A DNA stretch of 64,000 nt from Novosphingobium arvoryzae (GTDB taxonomy: Bacteria > Pseudomonadota > Alphaproteobacteria > Sphingomonadales > Sphingomonadaceae), in contig NZ_BMZD01000006.1 in the NCBI RefSeq assembly GCF_014652615.1, positions 124,001 through 188,000 on the forward strand, in the 5' to 3' direction. The notes under the pieces are model-generated. The model did no database searches, was not told the DNA's origin, and was given only the letters and a program-made list of their open reading frames with translations. Each line of letters begins with the position of its first letter. Position 1 is the stretch's first letter. Both the position numbers and the translations under genes were made by a program. Positions 8,960 to 16,988 of this stretch are shown here, piece after piece.

Positions 8960-10501
8960 GTGATGACGGGTTCGATTCAACGCGTGGTGATTGTCGGCGG
9001 AGGCACCGCCGGGTGGCTGGCGGCCGGGCTGCTGGCCGCGCGCCGGCCCGATTTGTCTGTCACCCTGATCGAAGCCCCCGATATCCCGACCATCGGCGTC
9101 GGCGAAGGCACCTGGCCGACGATGCGCGAAACGCTGGCCAGCATCGGCATCGCCGAGGAGGAGTTCCTGCGCGAATGCGACGCCAGCTTCAAGCAGGGCT
9201 CACGCTTTGACGGCTGGGTCGATGGCACCGCGGCTGACAGCTACCTCCACCCCTTCACCGCCCCGCCGCCGGGGGACATGCGCGACCTGCTGGCCGCGTG
9301 GCGGGCAAGCTGCCCGGATGCGCCCTTCGCCGCCGCGATGACCCCGCAGGCCGCCGCCTGCGCGCGCGATCTGGCCCCGCGCCAGCGGGCGATGCCGCCT
9401 TATGCTGGCGCGCTGAACTATGGCTATCACCTTGACGCGGGCAAGTTCGCCGCGCTGCTCGCCCGCCATGCCACCACCCGGATGGGCGTGACGCGGATCG
9501 CTGCCGAAGTGACCGGCGTGATCGCGGCCGACAATGGCGACATTGCCGCGCTCACCCTGCGCGATCAACCAGCACTGGCGGGCGACCTGTTCCTCGATTG
9601 CTCCGGCCAGGCCGCGATCCTGATCGGCGGACATTGCGATGGCGGCTGGATCGACCGCAGCGACGTGTCCTTCAACGACCGCGCGCTGGCCGTGCAGGTG
9701 CCGACCGCGCGCGATGCGCCCATTGCCGCGCAGACTGTCGGCACCGCCCATGCCGCTGGCTGGCTGTGGGACATCGCATTGCCCACCCGGCGCGGGATCG
9801 GCTGCGTCTATGCCGCGCGCTTCATGGATGAGGAAGCCGCGCGGGCCGTGCTGCTCGACTATGTCCGCACCCACGTTCCCGGCGCTGATGCAGACCAGTT
9901 GCAGCCCCGCCAGCTGATTTTCCGCACCGGCCACCGCGAGCGGTTCTGGGATCGCAATTGCCTGGCCATCGGCCTGTCCGCCGGGTTCATCGAGCCGCTG
10001 GAAGCATCGGCCATCGTCCTGATCGAACTGTCGCTGAACGCGCTGATCGAAAACTTTCCCGCCAGCCGCGCCGCGATGACGATCCATGCCAGCCGCTTCA
10101 ATGAACTTTTCCGCTATCGCTGGGACCGCATCGTCGAGTTCCTGAAACTGCACTATGCCCTGAGCCGCCGCAGCGAACCCTACTGGCTGGCCCAGCGCGC
10201 TCCGGACACGATCCCGGCCCGGCTGGCCGAACAGCTGGAACTGTGGCGAGACCAGCCGCCGTCCAGCTGGGACTTCCCGCGCGTGGACGAGATCTTTTCC
10301 GCCGCCAGCCAGCAATACGTCCTTTACGGCATGGGCTGGCCCGCCCCGCCTGCCGCCGCGCCATCACCCGCCGCTGCTGCGCGGCTGGTCGAAGTGCGCG
10401 AGCGCGCCCGCGCGCTGGCCGCCGCACTGCCCGCCAACCGCACCTACTTCACCGCCGCAGCCGCTGCTGCCGCGCCGCACGAAAGACTTGTCCGGACATG
10501 A
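8960..10501 (+). CDS. Tryptophan 7-halogenase family flavoprotein A
   Basis: FADH2-dependent halogenase homologue (513 residues). The N-terminal GGGTAGW dinucleotide-binding motif (13-19) is present. Lys78 in ASFKQG matches the lysine that forms the chloramine intermediate in PrnA, and the Glu-containing EPLE motif follows near residue 345. The WxWxIP signature is altered to WLWDIA (268-273). Either GTG 8960 or ATG 8963 could start translation. It is the first of five overlapping genes ending with GH16. No NRPS, PKS or tryptophan-metabolite genes lie nearby, so its substrate is unknown; family members of this subgroup often sit beside TonB-dependent receptors. Confidence 0.9.
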   Translation: MMTGSIQRVVIVGGGTAGWLAAGLLAARRPDLSVTLIEAPDIPTIGVGEGTWPTMRETLASIGIAEEEFLRECDASFKQGSRFDGWVDGTAADSYLHPFTAPPPGDMRDLLAAWRASCPDAPFAAAMTPQAAACARDLAPRQRAMPPYAGALNYGYHLDAGKFAALLARHATTRMGVTRIAAEVTGVIAADNGDIAALTLRDQPALAGDLFLDCSGQAAILIGGHCDGGWIDRSDVSFNDRALAVQVPTARDAPIAAQTVGTAHAAGWLWDIALPTRRGIGCVYAARFMDEEAARAVLLDYVRTHVPGADADQLQPRQLIFRTGHRERFWDRNCLAIGLSAGFIEPLEASAIVLIELSLNALIENFPASRAAMTIHASRFNELFRYRWDRIVEFLKLHYALSRRSEPYWLAQRAPDTIPARLAEQLELWRDQPPSSWDFPRVDEIFSAASQQYVLYGMGWPAPPAAAPSPAAAARLVEVRERARALAAALPANRTYFTAAAAAAAPHERLVRT

Positions 10502-11217
10502 GCAACCACCAGATCCTGAACCCCGCCGATCACGGGACCTTGCGCGTCCACACCGGGGCGGGTGCGCAGTTTGGCGATACGGTGATGGCCTGCCTGACCG
10601 TGCCGCTGGAATTCCGCGCGGTGCAGGCCCACTACCCCATCGTGTTCCGCCGCGATGCCGCCAGCGGGCAGTTTTCCGCGCTGGCGATGTTCGGGTTCGA
10701 CAACGGTGAGAACCTGTTCCTTGAAGGGGACCGCTGGGATGCGCGCTATCGCCCGCTGGCGATGGCGATCCAGCCATTCCTGATCGGCCGGCCGGCCGCT
10801 GGGAGCGACACGCCGCAAGTCCACATCGACATGTCCCACCCGCGCATCGACCACGGCGGCGAAGGCACCCGCCTGTTCGACGAGGACGCCCGCCCCACGC
10901 CTTACCTCGAAACGATGGCCGGGCGGCTGGGTGATCTGGACCACGGCTACCGCCAGTATCCCGCGTTCTTCGCCGCGCTGGAACGGCACGACTTGCTGGA
11001 GCCTTTCACATTGGACGTGCCGCTGGACAACGGCGCGCGCCATTCGCTGGTCGGCTATCACGTGATTGCCGAGGACCGGCTGGCCGCGCTGGATGGCGGC
11101 GCTCTGGGCGAATTGCAGCTTGAAGGACAGCTGCTGCCGATCTTCATGGCGGTCGCCTCGCTGGGGCGGTTTGCCGATCTGGTGGCGCGCAAGAATGCAC
11201 GGGTCGCCCTTGGCTGA
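10498..11217 (+). CDS. SapC-family protein
   Basis: A 239-residue protein of the SapC family (motif HYPIVFRRD near residue 44, then the conserved [10 protein letters not shown] region). The family name is historical: there are no membrane segments and it is not an ABC permease. Its role is unknown, but it travels with tryptophan-halogenase homologues and JmjC-like cupins beside TBDR genes in several proteobacteria. The start at 10498 overlaps the halogenase A stop (ATGA), which rules out longer versions of the frame. Confidence 0.85.
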   Translation: MSNHQILNPADHGTLRVHTGAGAQFGDTVMACLTVPLEFRAVQAHYPIVFRRDAASGQFSALAMFGFDNGENLFLEGDRWDARYRPLAMAIQPFLIGRPAAGSDTPQVHIDMSHPRIDHGGEGTRLFDEDARPTPYLETMAGRLGDLDHGYRQYPAFFAALERHDLLEPFTLDVPLDNGARHSLVGYHVIAEDRLAALDGGALGELQLEGQLLPIFMAVASLGRFADLVARKNARVALG

Positions 11218-12241
11218 AACCGCCGCCTCGCCCCTGAGCCGCCTGCCCGCCGTGGCAGAGCGCAGCGCGGCTGATGCCGCCGCGCTCGACGCCCTGCTGC
11301 GCGGCGCGCGTGAGCCATTCGTGCTGCGCGGGCTGGTGGCGGACTGGCCGCTGGTCCGGGCCGGGCTGGAATCCCCCCGCGCGGCCCGCGCCTATCTGCT
11401 GGAACGCGCCCGCGAAGTGCCGTTCGCCGTGTCCATCGGCGAACCGGGGCACGACGGACGGATGTTCTATGACGCCGCAATGGGGATGAATTTCCGCATG
11501 GCGCGCGGGCGGCTGGCGGATATCTTCGCCGGGATCGACGCCAACGAAGGGCGCGCCGACGCGCCCACCATCTACCTCGCCTCGATCGATGTGCCGGGCC
11601 ATTTCACCACGGTCGATGCCGAAAACAGCGTCGAACTGGGCGACCGCGACCCGCTTGCCAGCCTGTGGATCGGCACCCCCACCACCATCGCCGCGCATAA
11701 CGACTTTCCCGACAACCTGGCCTGCTGCGTGGCCGGTCGCCGCCGCTTCACCCTGTTTCCGCCCGATCAGTTCGCCAACCTTTACCTTGGCCCGGTGGAC
11801 AACACACCCGCTGGCCGCGCGGTCAGCATGGTAGATTTCCGCGCGCCGGACTTTGCCGCCCACCCCCGCTTCGCCGCCGCGTTGGAGCAGGCCCAGGTGG
11901 CGGAACTGGAACCGGGCGATGCGCTGTTTGTGCCGTCGATGTGGTGGCACCATGTCGAAGGGCTGGCCCCGTTCAACATCCTGCTCAACTACTGGTGGCG
12001 AGACACGCCGCGCTGGCTGGGCCAGCCGCAGGACGCGCTGAACCACGCCATGCTGGCAATTCGCGACCTGCCCGCCGCCGACAAGGCGATCTGGCGCGAA
12101 CTGTTCGACCACTATGTTTTCGACAACGGGCCGCTCGTTACCGACCATATCCCGGCCGGTGCGCGCGGCGTGCTGGACCCGCTGACCGCCGAATCCGCCG
12201 GACGCCTGCGGGCCTTTCTGCTGAGGACCCTGAGCCGATGA
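11195..12241 (+). CDS. JmjC-like cupin protein (cupin_8 family)
   Basis: A 348-residue predicted non-haem iron and 2-oxoglutarate-dependent oxygenase of the FIH/cupin_8 type. The metal-binding HxD is HND (168-170), within IAAHNDFPDN, and the distal histidine lies in PSMWWHHV (His252). The family usually hydroxylates protein side chains; no activity is known for this subgroup. The ATG at 11195 overlaps the sapC end by 23 bp; a TTG at 11210 is an alternative start. Gene order halogenase-SapC-cupin-halogenase suggests the four products act on one target. Confidence 0.85.
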   Translation: MHGSPLAETAASPLSRLPAVAERSAADAAALDALLRGAREPFVLRGLVADWPLVRAGLESPRAARAYLLERAREVPFAVSIGEPGHDGRMFYDAAMGMNFRMARGRLADIFAGIDANEGRADAPTIYLASIDVPGHFTTVDAENSVELGDRDPLASLWIGTPTTIAAHNDFPDNLACCVAGRRRFTLFPPDQFANLYLGPVDNTPAGRAVSMVDFRAPDFAAHPRFAAALEQAQVAELEPGDALFVPSMWWHHVEGLAPFNILLNYWWRDTPRWLGQPQDALNHAMLAIRDLPAADKAIWRELFDHYVFDNGPLVTDHIPAGARGVLDPLTAESAGRLRAFLLRTLSR

Positions 12242-13740
12242 AAAGCGAATATACCAGCCGCCGGATCGTGATCGCCGGGGGCGGCACCGCCGGATGGATG
12301 GCCGCCGCCGCACTGGCGCGGACGATGGGCCACGCGATCGACCTCACGCTGGTCGAATCCGATGCCATCGGCACGGTCGGCGTGGGCGAAAGCACGATCC
12401 CGCCGCTGGTCACCTACAACCGCCTGCTGGGGATCAGCGAGGCCGAATTCATGCGCGAGACGCAGGCCACCTTCAAGCTGGGGATCGAGTTCGAGAACTG
12501 GAAGCAGCAGGGCGAGAAGTACTTTCACTCCTTCGGGCTGACCGGGCGCGATCACTGGTCGGCAGGGTTCCAGCATTTCTGGCTGCACGGGCTGACCAAG
12601 GGCCACACCGCCAGTTTCGACGATTACTGCCTGGAGCTGAAGGCAGCCCATGAGGGCCGGTTCGCCCACCTGCCCGACAACCGCATGAACTATGCCTATC
12701 AGCTCGATTCCACGCTCTATGGCCGGTACTTGCGCAAGCTGGCTGAAGCGGACGGGGCCAAGCGCGTGGAAGGGCGGATCGCGCAAGTCGAACTCGCGCC
12801 GGAAAGCGGCAATATCGCCGCGCTGGTGCTGGACGGCGGGCAGCGGATCGAGGGCGACCTGTTCATCGACTGCACCGGCTTTCGCGCGCTGCTGATCGAG
12901 GGGGCGCTGCACGTCGGCTATGACGACTGGACGCATTACCTGCCATGCGACGGGGCCATCGCAGTGCAGACCGCCAGCGTCCGCGCGCCGATCCCCTATA
13001 CCCGCGCCATTGCGCACGATGCGGGGTGGCAGTGGCGCATTCCGTTGCAGCACCGCCAGGGCAACGGCATCGTCTATTGCAGCCGCTATCTGGAGCGTGA
13101 CGCCGCGCTCGACCGGTTGCTGTCCACTGCCGAAGGCCAGCGGCTGACCGAGCCGAACTTCATCCGGTTCACCACCGGTGCGCGGCGCAAGCAGTGGCAC
13201 CGCAACTGCATCGCCGTGGGCCTGTCAGGCGGGTTCCTGGAACCATTGGAATCGACCAGCATCCACCTGATCCAGCGCGCGATCCTGCGCCTGATCCGGA
13301 TGCTGCCGATGGGCGAAGTGAGCGAGCGCGACGTTGCCGAATTCAACGACCAGCAGCTGACCGACATGTATCAGGTCCGCGATTTCCTGATCCTGCACTA
13401 CAAGGCCACCGAACGCCGCGACAGCCCGTTCTGGCGGCAATGCGCGGCGATGGAAATCCCCGACAGCCTGACCCAGAAGATCGAACTGTTCCGCGAAACC
13501 GGCCGCGTGTTCCGCCGCAACGAGGAACTGTTCGCCGAGAACAGCTGGGTCCAGGTGATGATGGGTCAGGGGATCATGCCCAAGGCTTACCACCCGGTCG
13601 CCACCAAGCTGAGCGATGCCGAACTGGAGCAGCTGCTGGCCGGCCTGCGCGACAGCGTGGAGAAGACCGTCGCCAGCCTGCCGGAACACCACGCCTATGT
13701 GGCGCGCTATTGCGGCGTGGTGGATGCCGCAGCGGCATGA
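12238..13740 (+). CDS. Tryptophan 7-halogenase family flavoprotein B
   Basis: Second FADH2-dependent halogenase homologue, 500 residues. All family signatures are intact: GGGTAGW (14-20), Lys80 in TFKLG, WQWRIP (264-269, the flavin-halogenase WxWxIP motif) and the EPLEST motif (335-340) with the catalytic-region glutamate. It is clearly diverged from halogenase A. The start overlaps the cupin stop (ATGA) and its own stop overlaps the GH16 start (ATGA), so it is coupled in translation to a secreted glucanase. A flavin reductase, which such enzymes need, is not encoded in the locus. Confidence 0.92.
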   Translation: MKSEYTSRRIVIAGGGTAGWMAAAALARTMGHAIDLTLVESDAIGTVGVGESTIPPLVTYNRLLGISEAEFMRETQATFKLGIEFENWKQQGEKYFHSFGLTGRDHWSAGFQHFWLHGLTKGHTASFDDYCLELKAAHEGRFAHLPDNRMNYAYQLDSTLYGRYLRKLAEADGAKRVEGRIAQVELAPESGNIAALVLDGGQRIEGDLFIDCTGFRALLIEGALHVGYDDWTHYLPCDGAIAVQTASVRAPIPYTRAIAHDAGWQWRIPLQHRQGNGIVYCSRYLERDAALDRLLSTAEGQRLTEPNFIRFTTGARRKQWHRNCIAVGLSGGFLEPLESTSIHLIQRAILRLIRMLPMGEVSERDVAEFNDQQLTDMYQVRDFLILHYKATERRDSPFWRQCAAMEIPDSLTQKIELFRETGRVFRRNEELFAENSWVQVMMGQGIMPKAYHPVATKLSDAELEQLLAGLRDSVEKTVASLPEHHAYVARYCGVVDAAAA

Positions 13741-14669
13741 TCCGGAGCGGGCTGGCCGTGCTGGCGCTGGCCGTCAGCCATCCCGTCTGGGCTGAAGAGT
13801 GGCAGCTCGTCTGGGCCGACGAGTTCGACGGCACCGCCATCGACCCCGCCAAGTGGGGCTTCGAGGTCGATTGCTGGGGCGGCGGCAACAATGAACGGCA
13901 GTGCTACACCGCCAGCACCCGCAACGCGGCGGTGGTGGACGGCAAACTGGTCATCACCGCGCGCCGCCAGCGCGCCACCGGCCCCGCCCTGCCCAAGGCG
14001 CTGCGCACTGCCGGGACCGATCAGAACGCGGTGGTCAGCCGTGATTTCACCTCGGCCCGCCTGACCACCAAAGGCAAGGCCGCGTGGCGCTATGGCCGGA
14101 TCGAGGTGCGCGCCAGCCTGCCGCAAGGGCAGGGCACCTGGCCCGCGATCTGGATGCTGCCAGAGGCTGACCGCTATGGCCGCTGGGCCGCATCGGGCGA
14201 AATCGACATTCTGGAAGCCGTCAACCTGGGCGTGCCATGCGCGGCCTGCCCCGGCGGGCGGGAAAACACAATCCTCGGCACGCTGCACTTTGGCGGCGTC
14301 TGGCCCGCCAACGCCCAGGCCAGCACCGAAGTCCACGCGCCGCAAATGCTGGAGGGCTTTCACACTTACGCCATCGAGTGGCAGCCAGACCGGATCGTCT
14401 GGCAGATCGATGGTCGCACTTTTGCAGAGCGGCGTTCCAGCGAATGGTGGTCCGCCGGGTCCACCGCGCCGGGGGCGCCGTTCGACCAGCCGTTCCACCT
14501 GATCCTGAACCTCGCCATCGGCGGCAAACTGGCTGAAACGCGAGGGGCTGGCGGCATCTCGGACCGCGATTTCCCCAAGCAGCTGGCGATTGACTGGGTT
14601 CGCGTCTGGCAAAAGCCTGCCGACCCGGCTACCGCTGCGGCTGGCGAGGCCAACCGGGGGGGCAAGTAG
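13737..14669 (+). CDS. GH16 endo-beta-glucanase (laminarinase type)
   Basis: Secreted glycoside hydrolase family 16 enzyme, 310 residues, expected to cut beta-1,3 or mixed-linkage beta-glucans inside the chain. A signal peptide (about residues 1-19, ends VWA) is followed by the lectin-like jelly roll. The catalytic motif is GEIDILEAV: nucleophile Glu155, Asp157 and acid/base Glu160, in the form with the extra residue typical of laminarinases. The ATG at 13737 overlaps the halogenase B stop. The frame stays open upstream, but the signal peptide fixes the start. Confidence 0.92.
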   Translation: MIRSGLAVLALAVSHPVWAEEWQLVWADEFDGTAIDPAKWGFEVDCWGGGNNERQCYTASTRNAAVVDGKLVITARRQRATGPALPKALRTAGTDQNAVVSRDFTSARLTTKGKAAWRYGRIEVRASLPQGQGTWPAIWMLPEADRYGRWAASGEIDILEAVNLGVPCAACPGGRENTILGTLHFGGVWPANAQASTEVHAPQMLEGFHTYAIEWQPDRIVWQIDGRTFAERRSSEWWSAGSTAPGAPFDQPFHLILNLAIGGKLAETRGAGGISDRDFPKQLAIDWVRVWQKPADPATAAAGEANRGGK

Positions 14670-14672
14670 CGC

Positions 14673-15734
14673 ATGGCGAGGCGGCGGCAGGCTGTCACCA
14701 TCAAGCACGTGGCTGCGGACGCTGGCGTGTCCCTGCAGACGGTCAGCCGCGTCATCAACAACGAGCCGAACGTCCGTGCCGAGATGAAGCAGCGGGTGCA
14801 GGCCTCGATTGACAAGCTGGGCTATGTCCCCTCGATCGCCGCCCAGCGGATGAGCGGATCGCGCTCCTACCTGATCCTCGCCATCAACGACCGCGAACGC
14901 ACCATTGCCGACTGGCGTGCCCGGCAAGGGACCGACTGGGTCGACCAGATGCTGCTGGGCGGAATGCTGAAATGCGCCGAGCACGGCTATCGGATGATCT
15001 TCGAGCTGATCGACACCCATGACGACCATGTCGAGCGCGAACTGCTGGCCGCGATTGCCGCCTTGCAGCCCGATGGCATCATCCTGACCCCGCCGCATTC
15101 CGACAATCCCCAGATCGTGGCGTTCCTGGCCGGTCAGAACATCCCGTTCGTGCGGATCGGATCGCACGAGGACGGCGCGGGCATTCCGCTGTCGATGGAT
15201 GATGAAGGGTCGGCCCGCACCGCCACCCGCTATCTGATCGGGCGCGGCCATGCCCGCATCGGGTTCATCGCCGGATCGGACGAATACAACCTCAGCGGCT
15301 GGCGCGTCGATGGCTGGCGTGCGGCCATGGCCGAGGCGAACCTGCCAACCGAGGCGCTGCTGGAAGCGGGCGATTTCAGCTATGCCTCGGGCGAGCGCGC
15401 CGCCCGCCGCCTGCTGCAACTGCCGCAGCGCCCCACCGCGATCATTGCCAGCAATGACCAGATGGCACTCGCCACGCTGGAAGTCGCGCGCGATCTGGGG
15501 CTGACGGTGCCGGATGACCTCTCGGTCATCAGTTTCGACAACACCCCGCTGGTCCACTTCACCCAGCCGCCGCTGACCGCCATCGACCAGCCGATTGCCG
15601 CCACGGCATCGCGCGCGGTCGAACTGATCATCGCCGCACAGAAGGGCGAGGAACGCCCCGCCGAACTGACCGTGATTTCCGCCGATCTGGTCGAGCGCGG
15701 CTCGGTCGCCCCGCCGCCCGCCAGCATCCGTTAA
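14673..15734 (+). CDS. LacI-family transcriptional regulator
   Basis: Cytoplasmic sugar-responsive repressor, 353 residues. The N-terminal helix-turn-helix reads VTIKHVAADAGVSLQTVSRV (about residues 7-26) with the LacI hinge LGYVPSIAAQRM, then a periplasmic-binding-protein-like effector domain. It lies 3 bp after the GH16 stop and 7 bp before the MFS gene, inside the glucan locus. The GAACGTTC palindromes before the receptor and GH3 genes have the even symmetry and CG centre expected of LacI operators and are its likely targets. Confidence 0.93.
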   Translation: MARRRQAVTIKHVAADAGVSLQTVSRVINNEPNVRAEMKQRVQASIDKLGYVPSIAAQRMSGSRSYLILAINDRERTIADWRARQGTDWVDQMLLGGMLKCAEHGYRMIFELIDTHDDHVERELLAAIAALQPDGIILTPPHSDNPQIVAFLAGQNIPFVRIGSHEDGAGIPLSMDDEGSARTATRYLIGRGHARIGFIAGSDEYNLSGWRVDGWRAAMAEANLPTEALLEAGDFSYASGERAARRLLQLPQRPTAIIASNDQMALATLEVARDLGLTVPDDLSVISFDNTPLVHFTQPPLTAIDQPIAATASRAVELIIAAQKGEERPAELTVISADLVERGSVAPPPASIR

Positions 15735-15741
15735 GGCCGCG

Positions 15742-16896
15742 ATGCCCCGGTTCCTGCTGCTCTACGCGCTGGCCTGGGCGGGCGCGGCAATTGCCTATGT
15801 CCCGTTCCTGTCGATCCTGCTGCCAGTGCGGGTGGCCGGACTGGCGGGCGCGGCGGATGTCAGCTGGCTGGCCTATATCGCCTTTGCCGGAGCGATCGCG
15901 GCCAGTGCCGGGCATATCGCGTTCGGCTATTTCAGCGACATCACTGGCAACCGCCGCGGCTGGATCTGCGCGGGCCTGATCCTGTCCTGCACGCTGCTGT
16001 TTGCCATCACCCGCGCGCGCGATCTGCCCACGCTGATTGCGCTGATCGTGGGATGGCAGTTGGCGCTGAACATGATGCTGGCCCCGCTGGCGGCACTGGC
16101 GGGGGACTGCGTTCCCGATGCGCACAAAGGCCTGCTGGGCGGGCTGATGGCTTTCGCCCCCGGCCTCGGCGCGCTGTCGGGCGCGGCGGTGACCATTCCC
16201 GGCCTTGCCTTGCCCGATGCGCGGCTGGCGCTGGTGGCGGGGATTGTGGCGTGCTGCGTCATCCCGGTGCTGCTGGTGCGCCTGCCCCCACGCGTGCCCG
16301 ATCCGCCCGTTGCCCATGACGCCGGTCCACGCCACCTGTGGCAGGGGGCGATGCCGCGCATGTGGGTGGCGCGGCTAGCCGTGCAGATCGCCGAGGCCGC
16401 ACTGTTTGCCTATCTGTTTGTCTGGCTCCGCTCGATCGACCCGGCGATGAGCGACAACCAGACCGCCCGGGTGTTCAGCGCCGTCCTGATCCTGTCCGCA
16501 CCGCTGGCGCTGCTGGCCGGGCGCTGGGCCGACCGGCAAGAGCGTCCGCTGCTGCCGCTGGTGCTCTGTGCCGCGATTTCTGCCTGCGGGCTGGCGGGCA
16601 TGGCGCTGTCGGGAACGCTGCAAACGGCCATTGCGGCCTATGCCCTGTTCGGAATCGCCAGTTCGGTATTCCTGGCGCTGCATTCCGCGCAAACCCTGCG
16701 CGTGCTGCCTCGCTCCGACCGGCGCGGGCGCGACCTGGGGCTGTTCAACCTGACCAACACCCTGCCCTCGCTGATCATGCCCTGGCTGACGCTGGCGCTG
16801 GTGCCATGGTTCGGGTTCACCGGGCTGTTCGTGGTCTTCGCCGCGCTGGCGTTGGGCGCGGGCCTGCTGCTTGTGCCACTGGCCCGCCGCACCTGA
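15742..16896 (+). CDS. MFS transporter, probable sugar importer of the glucan locus
   Basis: Inner-membrane major facilitator, 384 residues, about 12 hydrophobic segments. The loop after the second segment (FGYFSDITGNRRGW) is the usual MFS motif A region. It lies 7 bp downstream of lacI and before GH3, and would import mono- or disaccharides released in the periplasm. Substrate is inferred only from neighbours. Confidence 0.85.
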   Translation: MPRFLLLYALAWAGAAIAYVPFLSILLPVRVAGLAGAADVSWLAYIAFAGAIAASAGHIAFGYFSDITGNRRGWICAGLILSCTLLFAITRARDLPTLIALIVGWQLALNMMLAPLAALAGDCVPDAHKGLLGGLMAFAPGLGALSGAAVTIPGLALPDARLALVAGIVACCVIPVLLVRLPPRVPDPPVAHDAGPRHLWQGAMPRMWVARLAVQIAEAALFAYLFVWLRSIDPAMSDNQTARVFSAVLILSAPLALLAGRWADRQERPLLPLVLCAAISACGLAGMALSGTLQTAIAAYALFGIASSVFLALHSAQTLRVLPRSDRRGRDLGLFNLTNTLPSLIMPWLTLALVPWFGFTGLFVVFAALALGAGLLLVPLARRT

Positions 16897-16951
16897 TTTC
16901 CCCATTGGCTGGCGACGCTTGATTTTACCGGCGGCGCGTGTCAGAGAGATT

Positions 16952-16965
16952 TGAGAACGTTCACA
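16952..16965 (+). promoter_or_regulatory. Candidate LacI operator before the GH3 gene
   Basis: TGAGAACGTTCACA is a near-perfect 14-bp palindrome around GAACGTTC, 24 bp before the GH3 ATG. It shares the core with the palindrome at 5820-5831 before the receptor gene. The position close to the start codon fits repression. Confidence 0.6.
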
Positions 16966-16988
16966 CAGAGGCGTGAAAGAGGATTCCC

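Noticed and set aside
10498-11217. Peptide ABC transporter permease SapC
   Set aside because: The family name invites it, but the protein is soluble with no membrane helices and no ABC partner genes.
8960-13740. Halogenated natural-product biosynthesis cluster
   Set aside because: Two tryptophan-halogenase homologues suggested it, but there are no NRPS, PKS, tryptophan-modifying or resistance genes; the neighbours are sugar hydrolases and a TBDR.
13707-15557. Long open frame of about 616 codons antisense to GH16 and LacI
   Set aside because: High-GC shadow: it runs across two well-supported genes and their junction, is rich in Arg/Gly/His/Asp, has no domain, and has no ribosome site.
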